DNA from: Clostridium puniceum | GTDB taxonomy: Bacteria > Bacillota > Clostridia > Clostridiales > Clostridiaceae | Assembly: GCF_002006345.1 (NCBI RefSeq) | Contig: NZ_LZZM01000179.1 | Location: 62,001-126,000 of the forward strand | Direction: 5' to 3' | Length of the DNA: 64,000 nucleotides | Shown here: one piece after another, positions 28,123 to 37,566 of the stretch | Layout of the letters: each line of letters begins with the position of its first letter | Position numbering within the stretch: the stretch's first letter is position 1 | Translations under genes and position numbers: made by a program | Notes under the pieces: model-generated | What the model was told of the DNA's origin: nothing | Databases searched by the model: none | The model's input: only the letters and a program-made list of their open reading frames with translations

Positions 28123-29106
28123 ATGATAATATCATGGAATACTACAAATAGATGTAATTTAAAATGTACTCATTGCTATAGAGATTCAGGCAAGGAAATT
28201 CAAGGTGAATTAAATACAAAAGAAGCAAAAAAACTTATAGATGAAATTGCAAAAGCTAATTTTAAAATTATGATATTCTCAGGTGGGGAGCCACTTATGA
28301 GGGACGATATTTTTGATTTGATAAATTATGCAGCTAAAACTGGATTAAGGCCTGTACTTGGTACAAATGGTACTCTTATAACAAAAGAGGTAGCACAAAA
28401 ATTAAAAGGAGCTGGAATTTCTGCAATAGGCATAAGTCTTGATAGTCTTAATTCTGAAAAACATAATTTTTTTAGGGGAAATGATTTAGCTTTTAAAGAT
28501 ACTATTTATGCTATGAAAAATTGTAGAGATTTAGGAATTAGATTTCAAGTTCACACAACAGTTATGGATTGGAATAAAGATGAAATAATCAGCTTGACTG
28601 ATTTTTCAGTTGCTATGGGTGCAGCAGCTCATCACATTTTCTTCCTTGTACCTACAGGAAGAGGGAAAAACATAGAAGATGAATTGTTAAATCCTAAAGA
28701 ATATGAAGAATTATTAACTTCAATAATGAAAAAGCAAGAGGAAGTTAATATAGAAATAAAACCAACCTGTGCTCCTCAATTTGTTAGAATTGCAGAAAAT
28801 TTAGGTATATATAGCAGATTTAAAAGAGGATGTATTGCAGGATTAAATTATTGCATTATAAATCCTAGAGGAGATGTACAAGCGTGTGCTTATTTAATAG
28901 AAGTAGCAGGAAATGTTAGAGAAACCCCTTTTGATGAAATATGGAAGAGTAATGAATTATTTAATAACTTAAGAACTCAAGATTACAAAGGAACATGCAA
29001 TACTTGTAAATCTAAAAAAAATTGTGGTGGTTGTAGGGCGAGAGCTGCATATTATAATGGTGGAGATTATATGTCATCTGATAGAATATGCATTTTTAAT
29101 AATTAA
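28123..29106 (+). CDS. nirJ2: Radical SAM haem-biosynthesis protein NirJ2 (AhbD-like)
   Basis: 327-aa radical SAM enzyme starting directly with the motif, MIISWNTTNRCNLKCTHCYR (C11, C15, C18), as NirJ2 proteins do. GGEPLMRDDIFDL follows. The C-terminus has two cysteine groups, including CNTCKSKKNCGGCRARA, enough for an auxiliary [4Fe-4S] cluster. By family logic it is the AhbD-like partner that would turn two propionates into vinyls on Fe-coproporphyrin III to give haem b. It lies 123 bp after nirJ1. AAGGTGAGTG precedes the ATG at 8 bp. Confidence 0.87.
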   Translation: MIISWNTTNRCNLKCTHCYRDSGKEIQGELNTKEAKKLIDEIAKANFKIMIFSGGEPLMRDDIFDLINYAAKTGLRPVLGTNGTLITKEVAQKLKGAGISAIGISLDSLNSEKHNFFRGNDLAFKDTIYAMKNCRDLGIRFQVHTTVMDWNKDEIISLTDFSVAMGAAAHHIFFLVPTGRGKNIEDELLNPKEYEELLTSIMKKQEEVNIEIKPTCAPQFVRIAENLGIYSRFKRGCIAGLNYCIINPRGDVQACAYLIEVAGNVRETPFDEIWKSNELFNNLRTQDYKGTCNTCKSKKNCGGCRARAAYYNGGDYMSSDRICIFNN

Positions 29107-29135
29107 AAGTTAATCTCAGATAGGGAGGAATTCTT

Positions 29136-29603
29136 ATGGATACAATAGATAAAAAGCTACTTAATCTTATGCAAAATGAAATTCCAATAGATAAAAGGCC
29201 ATTTAAAATATTAGGAGAAAAATTAATGCTTACAGAAAATGACGTTTTAAAAAGAGTAAGAAAATTAAAAGAAGATGGAATTATAAGGCGAATAGGTGGA
29301 ATATTTAATTCAAGAAGAATAGGATATATAAGTACTCTTTGCGCAGCTAAAGTTTCGGAAAATAAAATTGAAGAAGTTGCAGCATTCATAAATAATTATT
29401 ATGAAGTAACACATAATTACATAAGAGAAGATGAGTACAATATGTGGTTTACAATAATAACACATTCAGAGGAAAGTTTAAATAATATTCTTGAAGAAAT
29501 AAAACGTGAAACAGGATTAAATGAAATAATGAGTTTACCTTCTATTAAATTATTTAAGGTTAAAGTAGCTTTAAATTTTCAAGGGGATGATAAAAATGCT
29601 TAA
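29136..29603 (+). CDS. ahbA: Siroheme decarboxylase subunit AhbA (Lrp/AsnC-like)
   Basis: 155 aa. An AsnC/Lrp-type helix-turn-helix half (LLNLMQNEIPIDKRPFKIL, then VLKRVRKLKEDGIIRRIGGIF) is followed by a RAM-like alpha/beta half with HNYIREDEYNMWFTI, the conserved NxW-type segment of siroheme decarboxylases. These enzymes keep the Lrp fold but decarboxylate siroheme to 12,18-didecarboxysiroheme as an AhbA/AhbB pair. A classic Lrp regulator is the alternative, but pairing with a second copy and two NirJ proteins argues strongly for the enzyme. It overlaps ahbB by 8 bp. GGGAGGAATTC precedes the ATG. Confidence 0.9.
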   Translation: MDTIDKKLLNLMQNEIPIDKRPFKILGEKLMLTENDVLKRVRKLKEDGIIRRIGGIFNSRRIGYISTLCAAKVSENKIEEVAAFINNYYEVTHNYIREDEYNMWFTIITHSEESLNNILEEIKRETGLNEIMSLPSIKLFKVKVALNFQGDDKNA

Positions 29604-30075
29604 TGGTTTTGATAAGAAAATAATACGGAGACTTCAAGAAAATATTTCTATAACAGCTACTCCATATAAGGAAATAGCTTCTGAACTTAATATGAAGCAA
29701 GAGGAACTTATAAATAAGATTAAAACTTACAATGAAATGGGAATATTAAAAAGAATCGGAGCTATACTTTATCATAGAGAAGCAGGCTTTAATGCCAATG
29801 CTATGGTAGTTTGGAAAATAAATGATGAAGATTTAGATAAAGTGGGAAAGTATATGGCATCAATTTCAGAAGTAAGCCATTGTTATGAAAGAAAAACGTT
29901 TGGTTCTTGGGATTATAATCTTTATACTATGATACATGAAAAAGATAGAGAAAGTTGTAATAAAATTATTGAAAAGATAGCCGTTGATATACGTATTGAG
30001 AATTATAGAATTTTATATAGTACAAAAGAGTTGAAGAAAACTAGTATGAAATATTTCACGAACTCCAATGAATAG
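29596..30075 (+). CDS. ahbB: Siroheme decarboxylase subunit AhbB (Lrp/AsnC-like)
   Basis: 159 aa, paralogous to AhbA. HTH part is FDKKIIRRLQENISITATPY, then GILKRIGAILYHREAGF. The C-terminal catalytic-type half has HCYERKTFGSWDYNLYTMIH, the segment with the conserved His/Tyr/Trp pattern. It forms the heterodimeric siroheme decarboxylase with AhbA. The start at 29596 is chosen because AAGGGG sits 9 bp before it, whereas the earlier ATG 29587 abuts the ribosome site. Translational coupling with ahbA is likely. A terminator follows. Confidence 0.9.
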   Translation: MLNGFDKKIIRRLQENISITATPYKEIASELNMKQEELINKIKTYNEMGILKRIGAILYHREAGFNANAMVVWKINDEDLDKVGKYMASISEVSHCYERKTFGSWDYNLYTMIHEKDRESCNKIIEKIAVDIRIENYRILYSTKELKKTSMKYFTNSNE

Positions 30076-30189
30076 TCTATTGAATTTGATTAAATTTGTA
30101 ATTTAAAAATCAAGATTATATTTGTTAACATTATTAATAGATTTTCATGTAATTTCTTCAAGAGTTTTATTAATTAGATAAAATTTAAA

Positions 30190-30236
30190 GTGGCTGATTC
30201 AAATGATAAGAATATATTTGAATTAGTCATTTTTTA
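30190..30236 (+). terminator. Terminator of the nirJ1-nirJ2-ahbA-ahbB operon
   Basis: TGGCTGATTCAAAT (30191-30204) pairs with ATTTGAATTAGTCA (30216-30229), followed by TTTTTT. About 180 bases after it, up to the TetR gene, hold no other clear signal. Confidence 0.8.
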
Positions 30237-30410
30237 ATTAAGTTTTTAATATAGTTATTTTGTAATGATTCAATTTAAACAGAATAAGATACATAAATAT
30301 AGACTTTATAAAAGAAACGTTTTGATTTAATTAAATTACTTTGAAATTTATGTTGATTAAATTATAATAGAAAAGGGAATAAATTACACTAAATAATGGG
30401 GGAAGTATTT

Positions 30411-30983
30411 ATGAGACAACATGCTAAAACTGCCATAATTAATTCTTTTAAAGAATTATTGAACAAGCAATGTATACATAAAATTACAGTAAAGCATATT
30501 TGTGAACGTTGTGGTGTAAACAGGCAGACTTTTTACTATTACTTTACAGATATTATGGATATTTTCAAGTTTATAATATATGAAGAATTATCTGGAGAAA
30601 TTGCACAAAATAGAACTGTTAAAACTTGGGCTGGTGGTTTTTTAGCAACCATGAATTATATGAAAAGAAATTCAAAAATGATCCTACATGTGTATAATTC
30701 ATCTTATTGGTGTGAAGCCAATAGTTACTTTACAAATTTTTCGAATAAATTACTCGATGATGTGGTTAGGGATTGTGCAGAAAAAATGGAGGTAAGATTA
30801 TCAGAGAAAGATGAACAATTTATTGTTAATTTTTATAGGCATGTATTTAATGGATTGATTATAGACTGGATAAGTGAAGGTATGGAAATAGAACCAGAAA
30901 TTATTTTAAAAAAACTTTTGATAATGATAAGAGGGAGTATTTCTCGTTCAGTATCTGCGTTTGCCAAAGAAGCAATGAAATAA
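30411..30983 (+). CDS. TetR-family transcriptional regulator
   Basis: 190 aa. The N-terminal HTH reads KITVKHICERCGVNRQTFYYYFTDIMDIF; the C-terminal ~90-185 is a helical ligand/dimer domain resembling the DhaS-like TetR branch. An in-frame ATG at 30396 is contained in the GGGGGA ribosome site, so ATG 30411, 7 bp after it, is taken. It is followed by a DUF5692 membrane protein after 130 bp and may regulate it. Confidence 0.87.
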   Translation: MRQHAKTAIINSFKELLNKQCIHKITVKHICERCGVNRQTFYYYFTDIMDIFKFIIYEELSGEIAQNRTVKTWAGGFLATMNYMKRNSKMILHVYNSSYWCEANSYFTNFSNKLLDDVVRDCAEKMEVRLSEKDEQFIVNFYRHVFNGLIIDWISEGMEIEPEIILKKLLIMIRGSISRSVSAFAKEAMK

Positions 30984-31113
30984 TAATTTTAAAAAGTGAA
31001 TGAAAGTATTAATTCGTGACACTTTCACATATCTGTCTATTGAATGAGGGGCTGAAAACGATATATACTAAATGTGGAAAATGTTAAATTATTCATATTT
31101 AGGGGGGAGTAAA

Positions 31114-32094
31114 ATGTTTACTTTCAATTACAGTCAAGGAGCATCAATATTAAGTGTATGGGGTGTTTGGATACTTGTTTTTATTGCACTCTTTGGGCTA
31201 AATGAAATAACACGCAGATTCAAATATGTTGGTCTTTTCTGTTTTGTTATTTTACCAATAGTACTGTCAGGATTATGGTTTACAGTATTAAAAGATACAA
31301 CGTATACAGATTGGTTTCATCTTGCAAAAGTATATTCATCTACAGCTGGATGTATTGGTTTTTGGTGTATCAAATATGTTAGAGGAAAAGATAAATCAAC
31401 TGGTGAGGAATGGAGACTAGCTGATAAGAAATGGGCATTATGTTTTCCACCTTTAATCTTAGCTATTAATATAGCAGAGGCAGTAAGCCGTGATTTTCAA
31501 GTTGGTATGCAATACCATGGAGGCGGAAATTTAGCCGATGAAGCTATGTATGTTCTTGGAGGTCCATGGAATTTTATAAATGGTATTGCTGGAATTTTAA
31601 ATATTATAACAATAACAGGATGGTTTGGAATCTGCTTAAGGAAAAAGACTATTAAAGATGGAAGTATGGACATGCTGTGGCCTGATATGCTATGGTTTTG
31701 GATAATAGCATATGACCTATGGAATTTTGATTATACTTATAATTGTCTTCCAGGTCATGCTTGGTATTGCGGTTTTGCATTACTGTTAGCACCAACACTC
31801 TGTGCATTTACAATAGGAAAAGGTGCGTGGTTACAGCATCGTGCACATACTTTAGCATTATGGTGTATGTTCGCTCAAACATTCCCAGCATTTATTGATA
31901 AAGGAACTTTTCTAGTTTCGTCTACTTACAATACTGTTCCACTTTGGACATTTAGTTTATTATCATTACTTTCAAATATAGCAGTATTCGCTTATATGAT
32001 TTGGAAAGTATTTAAGACAAAAAGAAATCCTTATCTTAGTGAACTTTATACAGATCTAAAAAAATATAATGAAATTAAAATACTTGCAGAATAG
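31114..32094 (+). CDS. DUF5692 family membrane protein
   Basis: 326 aa with about nine hydrophobic spans and conserved polar signatures between them (AVSRDFQVGMQYHGGGNLADE, DMLWFWIIAYDLWNFDYTYN, WLQHRAHTLALWCMFAQT). This pattern fits DUF5692, whose function is unknown. The buried His/Glu/Asp/Trp residues suggest a transporter or membrane enzyme rather than a structural protein (inference). The start at 31114 follows AGGGGGGAG; an upstream in-frame ATG at 31072 lacks such a site. A hairpin terminator follows. Confidence 0.75.
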   Translation: MFTFNYSQGASILSVWGVWILVFIALFGLNEITRRFKYVGLFCFVILPIVLSGLWFTVLKDTTYTDWFHLAKVYSSTAGCIGFWCIKYVRGKDKSTGEEWRLADKKWALCFPPLILAINIAEAVSRDFQVGMQYHGGGNLADEAMYVLGGPWNFINGIAGILNIITITGWFGICLRKKTIKDGSMDMLWPDMLWFWIIAYDLWNFDYTYNCLPGHAWYCGFALLLAPTLCAFTIGKGAWLQHRAHTLALWCMFAQTFPAFIDKGTFLVSSTYNTVPLWTFSLLSLLSNIAVFAYMIWKVFKTKRNPYLSELYTDLKKYNEIKILAE

Positions 32095-32180
32095 AAATTA
32101 TTTGAGTTTTTCACAATTGGTGAAAAAAATATGATTAATAGATAAATTTTGAAAAAAGTATTAATTGTATACTTTGTTTT

Positions 32181-32228
32181 TATAGCCTCATGATAATATT
32201 CTCTTAATATAATCATGAGGCTATTTTG
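32181..32228. terminator. Terminator after the DUF5692 gene
   Basis: ATAGCCTCATGATAATAT (32182-32199) pairs with ATAATCATGAGGCTAT (32209-32224) with a small bulge, followed by TTTTGC. Confidence 0.75.
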
Positions 32229-32291
32229 CATAACTCTCAAAATAAATATAATTGATAATATATAATTGTAAATTAATATTTAATAAAAATA

Positions 32292-32320
32292 TTGACGAAT
32301 GATTATAAGTAGGGTAAAAT
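32292..32320 (+). promoter_or_regulatory. Promoter of the glucose PTS operon
   Basis: TTGACG (32292-32297), 17-bp spacer, TAAAAT (32315-32320). The transcript would begin just ahead of the antiterminator site. Confidence 0.7.
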
Positions 32321-32336
32321 AATTGTATTGATATAG

Positions 32337-32357
32337 TATGTTACTGGGAAGCAGGCA
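32337..32357 (+). promoter_or_regulatory. RAT-like antiterminator element for GlcT
   Basis: GTATGTTACTGGGAAGCAGGC keeps the TGTTACTG and GCAGGC halves of BglG-family RATs but drifts from the LicT sites at 975 and 48531, as expected for a separate GlcT-type specificity. It overlaps the next hairpin. Confidence 0.75.
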
Positions 32358-32410
32358 TTAACTATACATAGATATTTGAGGATGTTTATGTTAGTTGATG
32401 CTTTTTTTGT
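32355..32410 (+). terminator. Conditional terminator before ptsG
   Basis: GCATTAACTATACATA (32355-32370) pairs with TATGTTAGTTGATGC (32387-32401), followed by TTTTTTTG. It overlaps the RAT-like site, giving an either-or switch. Confidence 0.8.
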
Positions 32411-32475
32411 GTCAAAAAGCGTCTAAAGACACCTCAAGTATATAAAAAATATTATATACAAAAAGGAGAAAAAAT

Positions 32476-34602
32476 ATGAAAGATCAAATTTTTGGCGTTT
32501 TACAACGTGTAGGAAGATCATTTATGCTTCCAATTGCTATTTTACCAGTAGCAGGATTATTTTTGGGAATAGGTGGTTCATTTACTAATGAAACAATGCT
32601 TGCAACTTATGGACTTACTGGTTTAATTGGACCAGGTACATTTGCTTATTCAATTCTTTCTGTAATGAGTGCAGCAGGAAATGTAGTATTTGGTAATTTA
32701 CCTTTAATATTTGCAATGGGTGTTTCAATAGGTATGGCAAAAAAAGAAAAAGAAGTTGCAGCTCTAGCAGCAGCAATTGCGTTCTTTATTATGCATGCAT
32801 CAATAGGTGCTATGATTAATATTAATGGTGGAACTGAAGCTCTTCTTAGTGGAGCAGCAACTTCAGTACTTGGTATTACTTCATTACAAATGGGTGTTTT
32901 CGGTGGTATTATTGTAGGTCTTGGAGTAGCAGCGCTACATAATAGATATTATAAAATTGAATTGCCACAAGTATTATCATTCTTTGGTGGAACTAGATTT
33001 GTTCCAATAGTAAGTGCAATAACATATTTAATTGTTGGAATTTTAATGTTTTATATTTGGCCTCATATTCAAGCAGGTATTTATAAAGTTGGAGATATAG
33101 TTCTTCAATCAGGTTATGCAGGAACATGGGTTTATGGTTTAATGGAACGTTTATTAATACCTTTTGGTCTTCATCACGTATTTTACTTACCATTCTGGCA
33201 AACAGCAGTTGGAGGTACAGCTGAAGTTGGTGGAAAACTTATTGAAGGTGCTCAAAACATTTTCTTTGCAGAACTTGGGACTAAAGGAATAGAGCATTTT
33301 AGTGTTTCAGCTACAAGATTTATGTCAGGTAAATTCCCACTTATGATATTTGGTTTACCAGGGGCAGCTCTTGCAATGTATCAATGTGCTAAACCAGAAA
33401 AGAAAAAAATAGTTGGTGGATTATTAATATCTGCAGCATTAACTTCAATGCTTACTGGTATTACAGAACCAATTGAATTTACATTTTTATTTGTTGCACC
33501 AGCATTATATGGAATTCACTGTGTATTTGCGGGAGCTGCATATATGCTAATGCATATGTTTGGTGTTGGAGTAGGTATGACTTTCTCAGGTGGATTAATT
33601 GATTTATTCTTATTTGGTATTTTACAAGGAAATGCAAAAACAAGCTGGATATGGATTGTTATTGTAGGGATTGGATATTTTGTAGTATACTATTTATTAT
33701 TCACTTTCTTAATTAAGAAATTTAATTTAAAAACTCCAGGTCGTGAAGATACTGATGAAGTTAAACTTTATCGTAGAAGTGATGTAGAAGCAAAGAAAAA
33801 TGGTAAAAATGAAGATTCAGATCAACTTTCAGCTATGATATGCCAAGGTCTTGGAGGTAAGAAAAACATTTCAGATGTTGACTGCTGCGCAACTAGATTA
33901 CGTTGTACAGTACATAAAGCAGAATTAGTAAATGATGCTTTATTAAAGCAATCTGGAGCATCAGGAGTAGTTCATAAAGGGGTTGGGGTTCAAATTATAT
34001 ATGGACCAAGAGTAACTGTTATAAAGTCAAATTTAGAAGATTACTTAGCAGCAGCACCGAATGAAGAAATTATAATGAATACAGTAGAAAAAAATAATGA
34101 AGAAAAAGTAATTGAAAAAGAAGTTGAAGGAAACATTATTAATACAATAATATTAGATAGTCCATTAACTGGTGAAGCTCAAGATTTATCAGAATCACCA
34201 GATGAAGCATTTGCAAGCAAGATGATGGGAGATGGTGCAGTAGTTACTCCGATTGATGGCACTGTTGTAGCACCAGCAGATGGAGTTATAAGTTTTGTAT
34301 TCCCATCAAAGCATGCAGTAGGATTAACAACAACTGATGGAATTGAATTACTTATTCATATAGGAATAGATACAGTAAAGCTTGATGGAAAAGGCTTTGA
34401 AACTTTTGTAAAAGATGGAGATAAGGTAAAGAAGGGTGATAAACTATTAAGTTTTGATTTAGACTTTATAAAAGATAATGCACCATCAACTTCATCACCA
34501 TGTATTTGCACATCATTAAATAGTAAACAAAAAGTACGTTTATTAAAGACAGGAAAGATAAAGGCTGGAGAAGCTCTTATTGCAATTGATGTATTTGAAT
34601 AA
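32476..34602 (+). CDS. ptsG: PTS glucose-type EIICBA permease
   Basis: 708-aa phosphotransferase permease in C-B-A order. EIIC (~1-420) has the family start GRSFMLPIAILPVAGLFLGIG and TGITEPIEFTFLFVAPALY. EIIB (~450-530) has phospho-cysteine C471 in DCCATRLRC. EIIA (~560-708) has His628 in LIHIGIDTVKL. The EIIC start and GITEPIEF loop place it in the glucose/N-acetylglucosamine family; glucose is favoured by the GlcT-type gene behind it. AAAAGGAGAAAAA precedes the ATG. It is controlled by the promoter, RAT and terminator at 32292-32410. Confidence 0.92.
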   Translation: MKDQIFGVLQRVGRSFMLPIAILPVAGLFLGIGGSFTNETMLATYGLTGLIGPGTFAYSILSVMSAAGNVVFGNLPLIFAMGVSIGMAKKEKEVAALAAAIAFFIMHASIGAMININGGTEALLSGAATSVLGITSLQMGVFGGIIVGLGVAALHNRYYKIELPQVLSFFGGTRFVPIVSAITYLIVGILMFYIWPHIQAGIYKVGDIVLQSGYAGTWVYGLMERLLIPFGLHHVFYLPFWQTAVGGTAEVGGKLIEGAQNIFFAELGTKGIEHFSVSATRFMSGKFPLMIFGLPGAALAMYQCAKPEKKKIVGGLLISAALTSMLTGITEPIEFTFLFVAPALYGIHCVFAGAAYMLMHMFGVGVGMTFSGGLIDLFLFGILQGNAKTSWIWIVIVGIGYFVVYYLLFTFLIKKFNLKTPGREDTDEVKLYRRSDVEAKKNGKNEDSDQLSAMICQGLGGKKNISDVDCCATRLRCTVHKAELVNDALLKQSGASGVVHKGVGVQIIYGPRVTVIKSNLEDYLAAAPNEEIIMNTVEKNNEEKVIEKEVEGNIINTIILDSPLTGEAQDLSESPDEAFASKMMGDGAVVTPIDGTVVAPADGVISFVFPSKHAVGLTTTDGIELLIHIGIDTVKLDGKGFETFVKDGDKVKKGDKLLSFDLDFIKDNAPSTSSPCICTSLNSKQKVRLLKTGKIKAGEALIAIDVFE

Positions 34603-34623
34603 CATGTAAAGAGGAGGCATAAA

Positions 34624-35460
34624 ATGTTCAGAGTTATAAAGGCACTAAATCATAATGGAGTAATGGCTATAGATATGGATACTTTGAATGAATATATTTT
34701 GCTAGGAAAAGGTATAGGTTTTGGGAAAAAAGTAAATGAACGTATGGAAGCTCCTGAAAATGCACACATATACCTTTTGCAAAAAGAAACAGAAAGAGGT
34801 TTATCTAAAGAACTAATAAATGATATAGAGCCAGAATTTTTAGAAATTGCAGGTAGCATCATTATAGAAGCAGAAAAGAAATTTACAAAAGTAGATGAGA
34901 ACATTTTATGCCCTCTTGCAGATCATATTGCATTTGCAGTAAAAAGAATAGAAAATAATGAAGAAATAAGCAATCCTTTAACTCAAGATATCAGAGCTTT
35001 ATTTCCAGAAGAATATGAAGTAGCATGTAAAGGAAAAGATATTATAAAGGAAATAAAAGGCATTGATATAAATGAAGATGAGATTGGTTATATAGCAATT
35101 CATATTCATTCAAGTCTCGGAAATGAAAAAGTATCACAGGCGATGGAGATAGCAATGCTTGTTAGATCATGTATTACTTCTATTGAAGATAGTATTGGGA
35201 AAAAAATTGATATTGAATCATTATCTTATAATCGTCTTATGAGCCATATTAAATATATGGCAGCAAGAATATTAAAAGGTGAGACAATAAAGTTGGATAT
35301 GAATGATTACATTAGCGAAAGATTTCCTAAGTCATTTGAAATTGCAGAAGAAATATGCAGAAAACTAGGCCGTGAGTTAAAGAAAGAGTTTAAAGAAGTT
35401 GAAATTGGATATCTTGCAATGCATATTGAAAGAGTATTTTCAGATGAATTAGAGGAGTAG
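34624..35460 (+). CDS. glcT: GlcT-type transcription antiterminator
   Basis: 278 aa, with the RNA-binding CAT domain at 1-60 (MFRVIKALNHNGVMAID, GKGIGFGKKV) and two PRDs with LADHIAFAV, AIHIHSSLG, LMSHIKYMA and AMHIERVF. It diverges clearly from the two LicT copies in this window, matching the divergent RAT upstream of ptsG. It lies 21 bp after ptsG, so it probably autoregulates by reading through the ptsG leader. GAGGAGGCAT precedes the ATG. Confidence 0.9.
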   Translation: MFRVIKALNHNGVMAIDMDTLNEYILLGKGIGFGKKVNERMEAPENAHIYLLQKETERGLSKELINDIEPEFLEIAGSIIIEAEKKFTKVDENILCPLADHIAFAVKRIENNEEISNPLTQDIRALFPEEYEVACKGKDIIKEIKGIDINEDEIGYIAIHIHSSLGNEKVSQAMEIAMLVRSCITSIEDSIGKKIDIESLSYNRLMSHIKYMAARILKGETIKLDMNDYISERFPKSFEIAEEICRKLGRELKKEFKEVEIGYLAMHIERVFSDELEE

Positions 35461-35480
35461 AAAAAAATATTATTTTAATA

Positions 35481-35530
35481 AATCCCCCATGAAAATCTAA
35501 ATGCGAGTAGATTTTCGAGGGGATTTGTTT
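35481..35530 (+). terminator. Terminator of ptsG-glcT
   Basis: AATCCCCCATGAAAATCT (35481-35498) pairs with AGATTTTCGAGGGGATT (35509-35525), followed by TGTTTAAT. Long stem, short T-tract. Confidence 0.75.
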
Positions 35531-35695
35531 AATATGTGTCAATTTTTATAAAGTTTAAATAAATTTAAAATAATTGACAAATAAATAAAATAAAGCTATT
35601 ATCTAAATTAAGAAAAATTAAATTTATACTTTAATGGTATTTAGACGATTTCAAAGGAATTATTGGTAAATTTAAAAATGGAGGGGAATAGAAGC

Positions 35696-36919
35696 ATGGG
35701 TATTACTAAGGAAGCAATGAACAAGGCAGAAGAGCTTGGAATTATACCAGAAAGATTAGAAGTATTGGATAAACAGTTAAATTATTTTATTGAACAAGGT
35801 CAGAGGCAGGCAATTATTTTTAAAGGGATGAAGAAAGGTGTTATCTTCTTTGAAGGTACCTATGGAATTAACACAAAAGAATATGGTTTGAAATTGGATA
35901 CAATATTTAATGTGTGTTCTATTACAAAGCCTATTGTAGCTACATTAATTTTATGTTTACAAGAAGATGGGATTGTTGATGTTAGTGAGCGAGTATGCAG
36001 GTACCTTCCTGAATTTACTGGGGGAGGTAAAGAAAACGTATGCATATGGCATTTGATGACTCATTCTAGTGGTTTAGATGATCAAGAAATTTGGGATTTT
36101 TTAAATGAATATATTAAAAATGAACTTGGAATAGAAGTACCTAACAATGAATGTTCACATGAAGAATTTGAAGAATTTTCAACTAAAGTAGCTGAAAAGA
36201 TGGGGGTTGATAGGAGTATAGAAGGAAGAATGGGGGACGTTGAATATCTTATTTCTTTAAAATTTAAAATGAAACGTAAGCCACGTGTAAATATGGTTTA
36301 TTTTAATTATGGATATCAAAGACTTGCTGATATAATCACAGCTGTCACAGGTGAATCCTTAGATGAATATGCTTCAAGAAAACTATTTGTTCCATTAGGT
36401 ATGAAAGATACTGCGTGGCGTATGCCAAAAGATAAATGGCATAGAATTATTGGAAGAATTGATACAGCTGTTAGTGCAGAGTGGTTTAATTGCAAAGAAA
36501 ACTATGTTTCTGAAAGTGGAGCAGGTGGTATTAAAACAACTGTAGATGATATGATGAGTTTCACTCAAATGATTTTAAATGAAGGAAAACTTAATAATGT
36601 TAGAGTATTATCTAAGGCAAGTATAGACCAAATGTTTATTAATCATAATAAAGGGGTTTCATGTGATTTAGGAGAAGAATATTCAGGCTGGTCATTAGGT
36701 TGGAATCTTCATGGAAATAAAAAAGATAGCGATGGGATTTTAAGATCAGAGAAATGCATTGACCATACAGGATATGGTGGAACAAAAATTTTTGTTGATC
36801 CAGAACACGATTTGACAATGGCATTTTTTGCAGCGGAAACTGTGCATTTTGAAAAGCCAGAATTTATTAATATAAATGGACGTGTTTTAAATCTTGTTAT
36901 GGCAGCTATGGAGGATTAG
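35696..36919 (+). CDS. Serine hydrolase of the beta-lactamase (class C/esterase) family
   Basis: 407 aa with no signal peptide. The catalytic SxxK is in NVCSITKPIVATL, the YxN-type tyrosine in MVYFNYGYQRLADI, and the third motif is HTGYGGTKIF near the C-terminus. Such cytoplasmic members are esterases, D-aminopeptidases or of unknown substrate rather than antibiotic-destroying enzymes. The start at 35696 follows GAGGGG at 9 bp; the longer TTG frame from 35663 lacks support. It stands alone between the glucose PTS terminator and a dead ABC exporter. Confidence 0.85.
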   Translation: MGITKEAMNKAEELGIIPERLEVLDKQLNYFIEQGQRQAIIFKGMKKGVIFFEGTYGINTKEYGLKLDTIFNVCSITKPIVATLILCLQEDGIVDVSERVCRYLPEFTGGGKENVCIWHLMTHSSGLDDQEIWDFLNEYIKNELGIEVPNNECSHEEFEEFSTKVAEKMGVDRSIEGRMGDVEYLISLKFKMKRKPRVNMVYFNYGYQRLADIITAVTGESLDEYASRKLFVPLGMKDTAWRMPKDKWHRIIGRIDTAVSAEWFNCKENYVSESGAGGIKTTVDDMMSFTQMILNEGKLNNVRVLSKASIDQMFINHNKGVSCDLGEEYSGWSLGWNLHGNKKDSDGILRSEKCIDHTGYGGTKIFVDPEHDLTMAFFAAETVHFEKPEFININGRVLNLVMAAMED

Positions 36920-37094
36920 AGAATAGAATTAAAGGATTACTCTTTATTTTTATATAATATGAGTAATCCTGAGTAATGAGTGAATAATCATAAGGAAGGA
37001 TTAAAAGAACAAAATAAAGCATCGTTTGTAGTATTAAAATTGGTGGTATTTGTTACCTATAAATCATAGATTTTTTGCATTATCACAAAAAATT

Positions 37095-37566
37095 GGGCAC
37101 AGAATTTTAGGGTTTATTTTTGAGTTTTGCCTTGCTTTTTTATTTTGGAATTTATTTTTAAGGTTGATTTAATTCCTAGCGGGTAGGCTTATCTATTATA
37201 ATAATTATTTTTGCATTTCTTATGAACTTTTATGTTAATTACTATATTGGAATGACTGCTTTTTTGCTTGTACAGTCATAAGGAATCAGAATGGTGTATC
37301 AAGTAATTTCTGAGATATTGTCAAGGATTTTGATTCCACTAATCTTTTTTCCAGAAGCATTACAAAAGATGCTTTTTTTCTTGCCATTTCATTATATTAC
37401 TTATGTGCCAGCTTGTGTGGTTATGGGAAAATACTCATTGGGTGGAATTACTATGGAGATTAGTCAAATTGTAATGATTCAAGGTGTAGCAGTAGCTATT
37501 GTAATAATACTTAGCGAAGTTATATATAGACTTGCAATGAATAAATATACTGATGCAGGAGGTTGA
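37095..37566 (+). pseudogene. ABC-2 exporter permease 1, C-terminal remnant
   Basis: Fragments in two frames read GHRILGFIFEFCLAFLFWNL, then MNFYVNYYIGMTAFLLVQS, a stop, and GIRMVYQVISEILSRILIPL with a 91-codon open tail ending PFHYITYVPACVVMGK. This is the second half of an ABC-2 type permease of the DUF990-like class. The N-terminal half is missing, one frameshift and one in-frame stop are visible, and no start with a ribosome site exists. Confidence 0.7.

Noticed and set aside
29136-30075. Two Lrp/AsnC regulators
   Set aside because: They have the Lrp fold, but the tandem pair beside NirJ1/NirJ2 and the conserved C-terminal segments fit siroheme decarboxylase subunits better.
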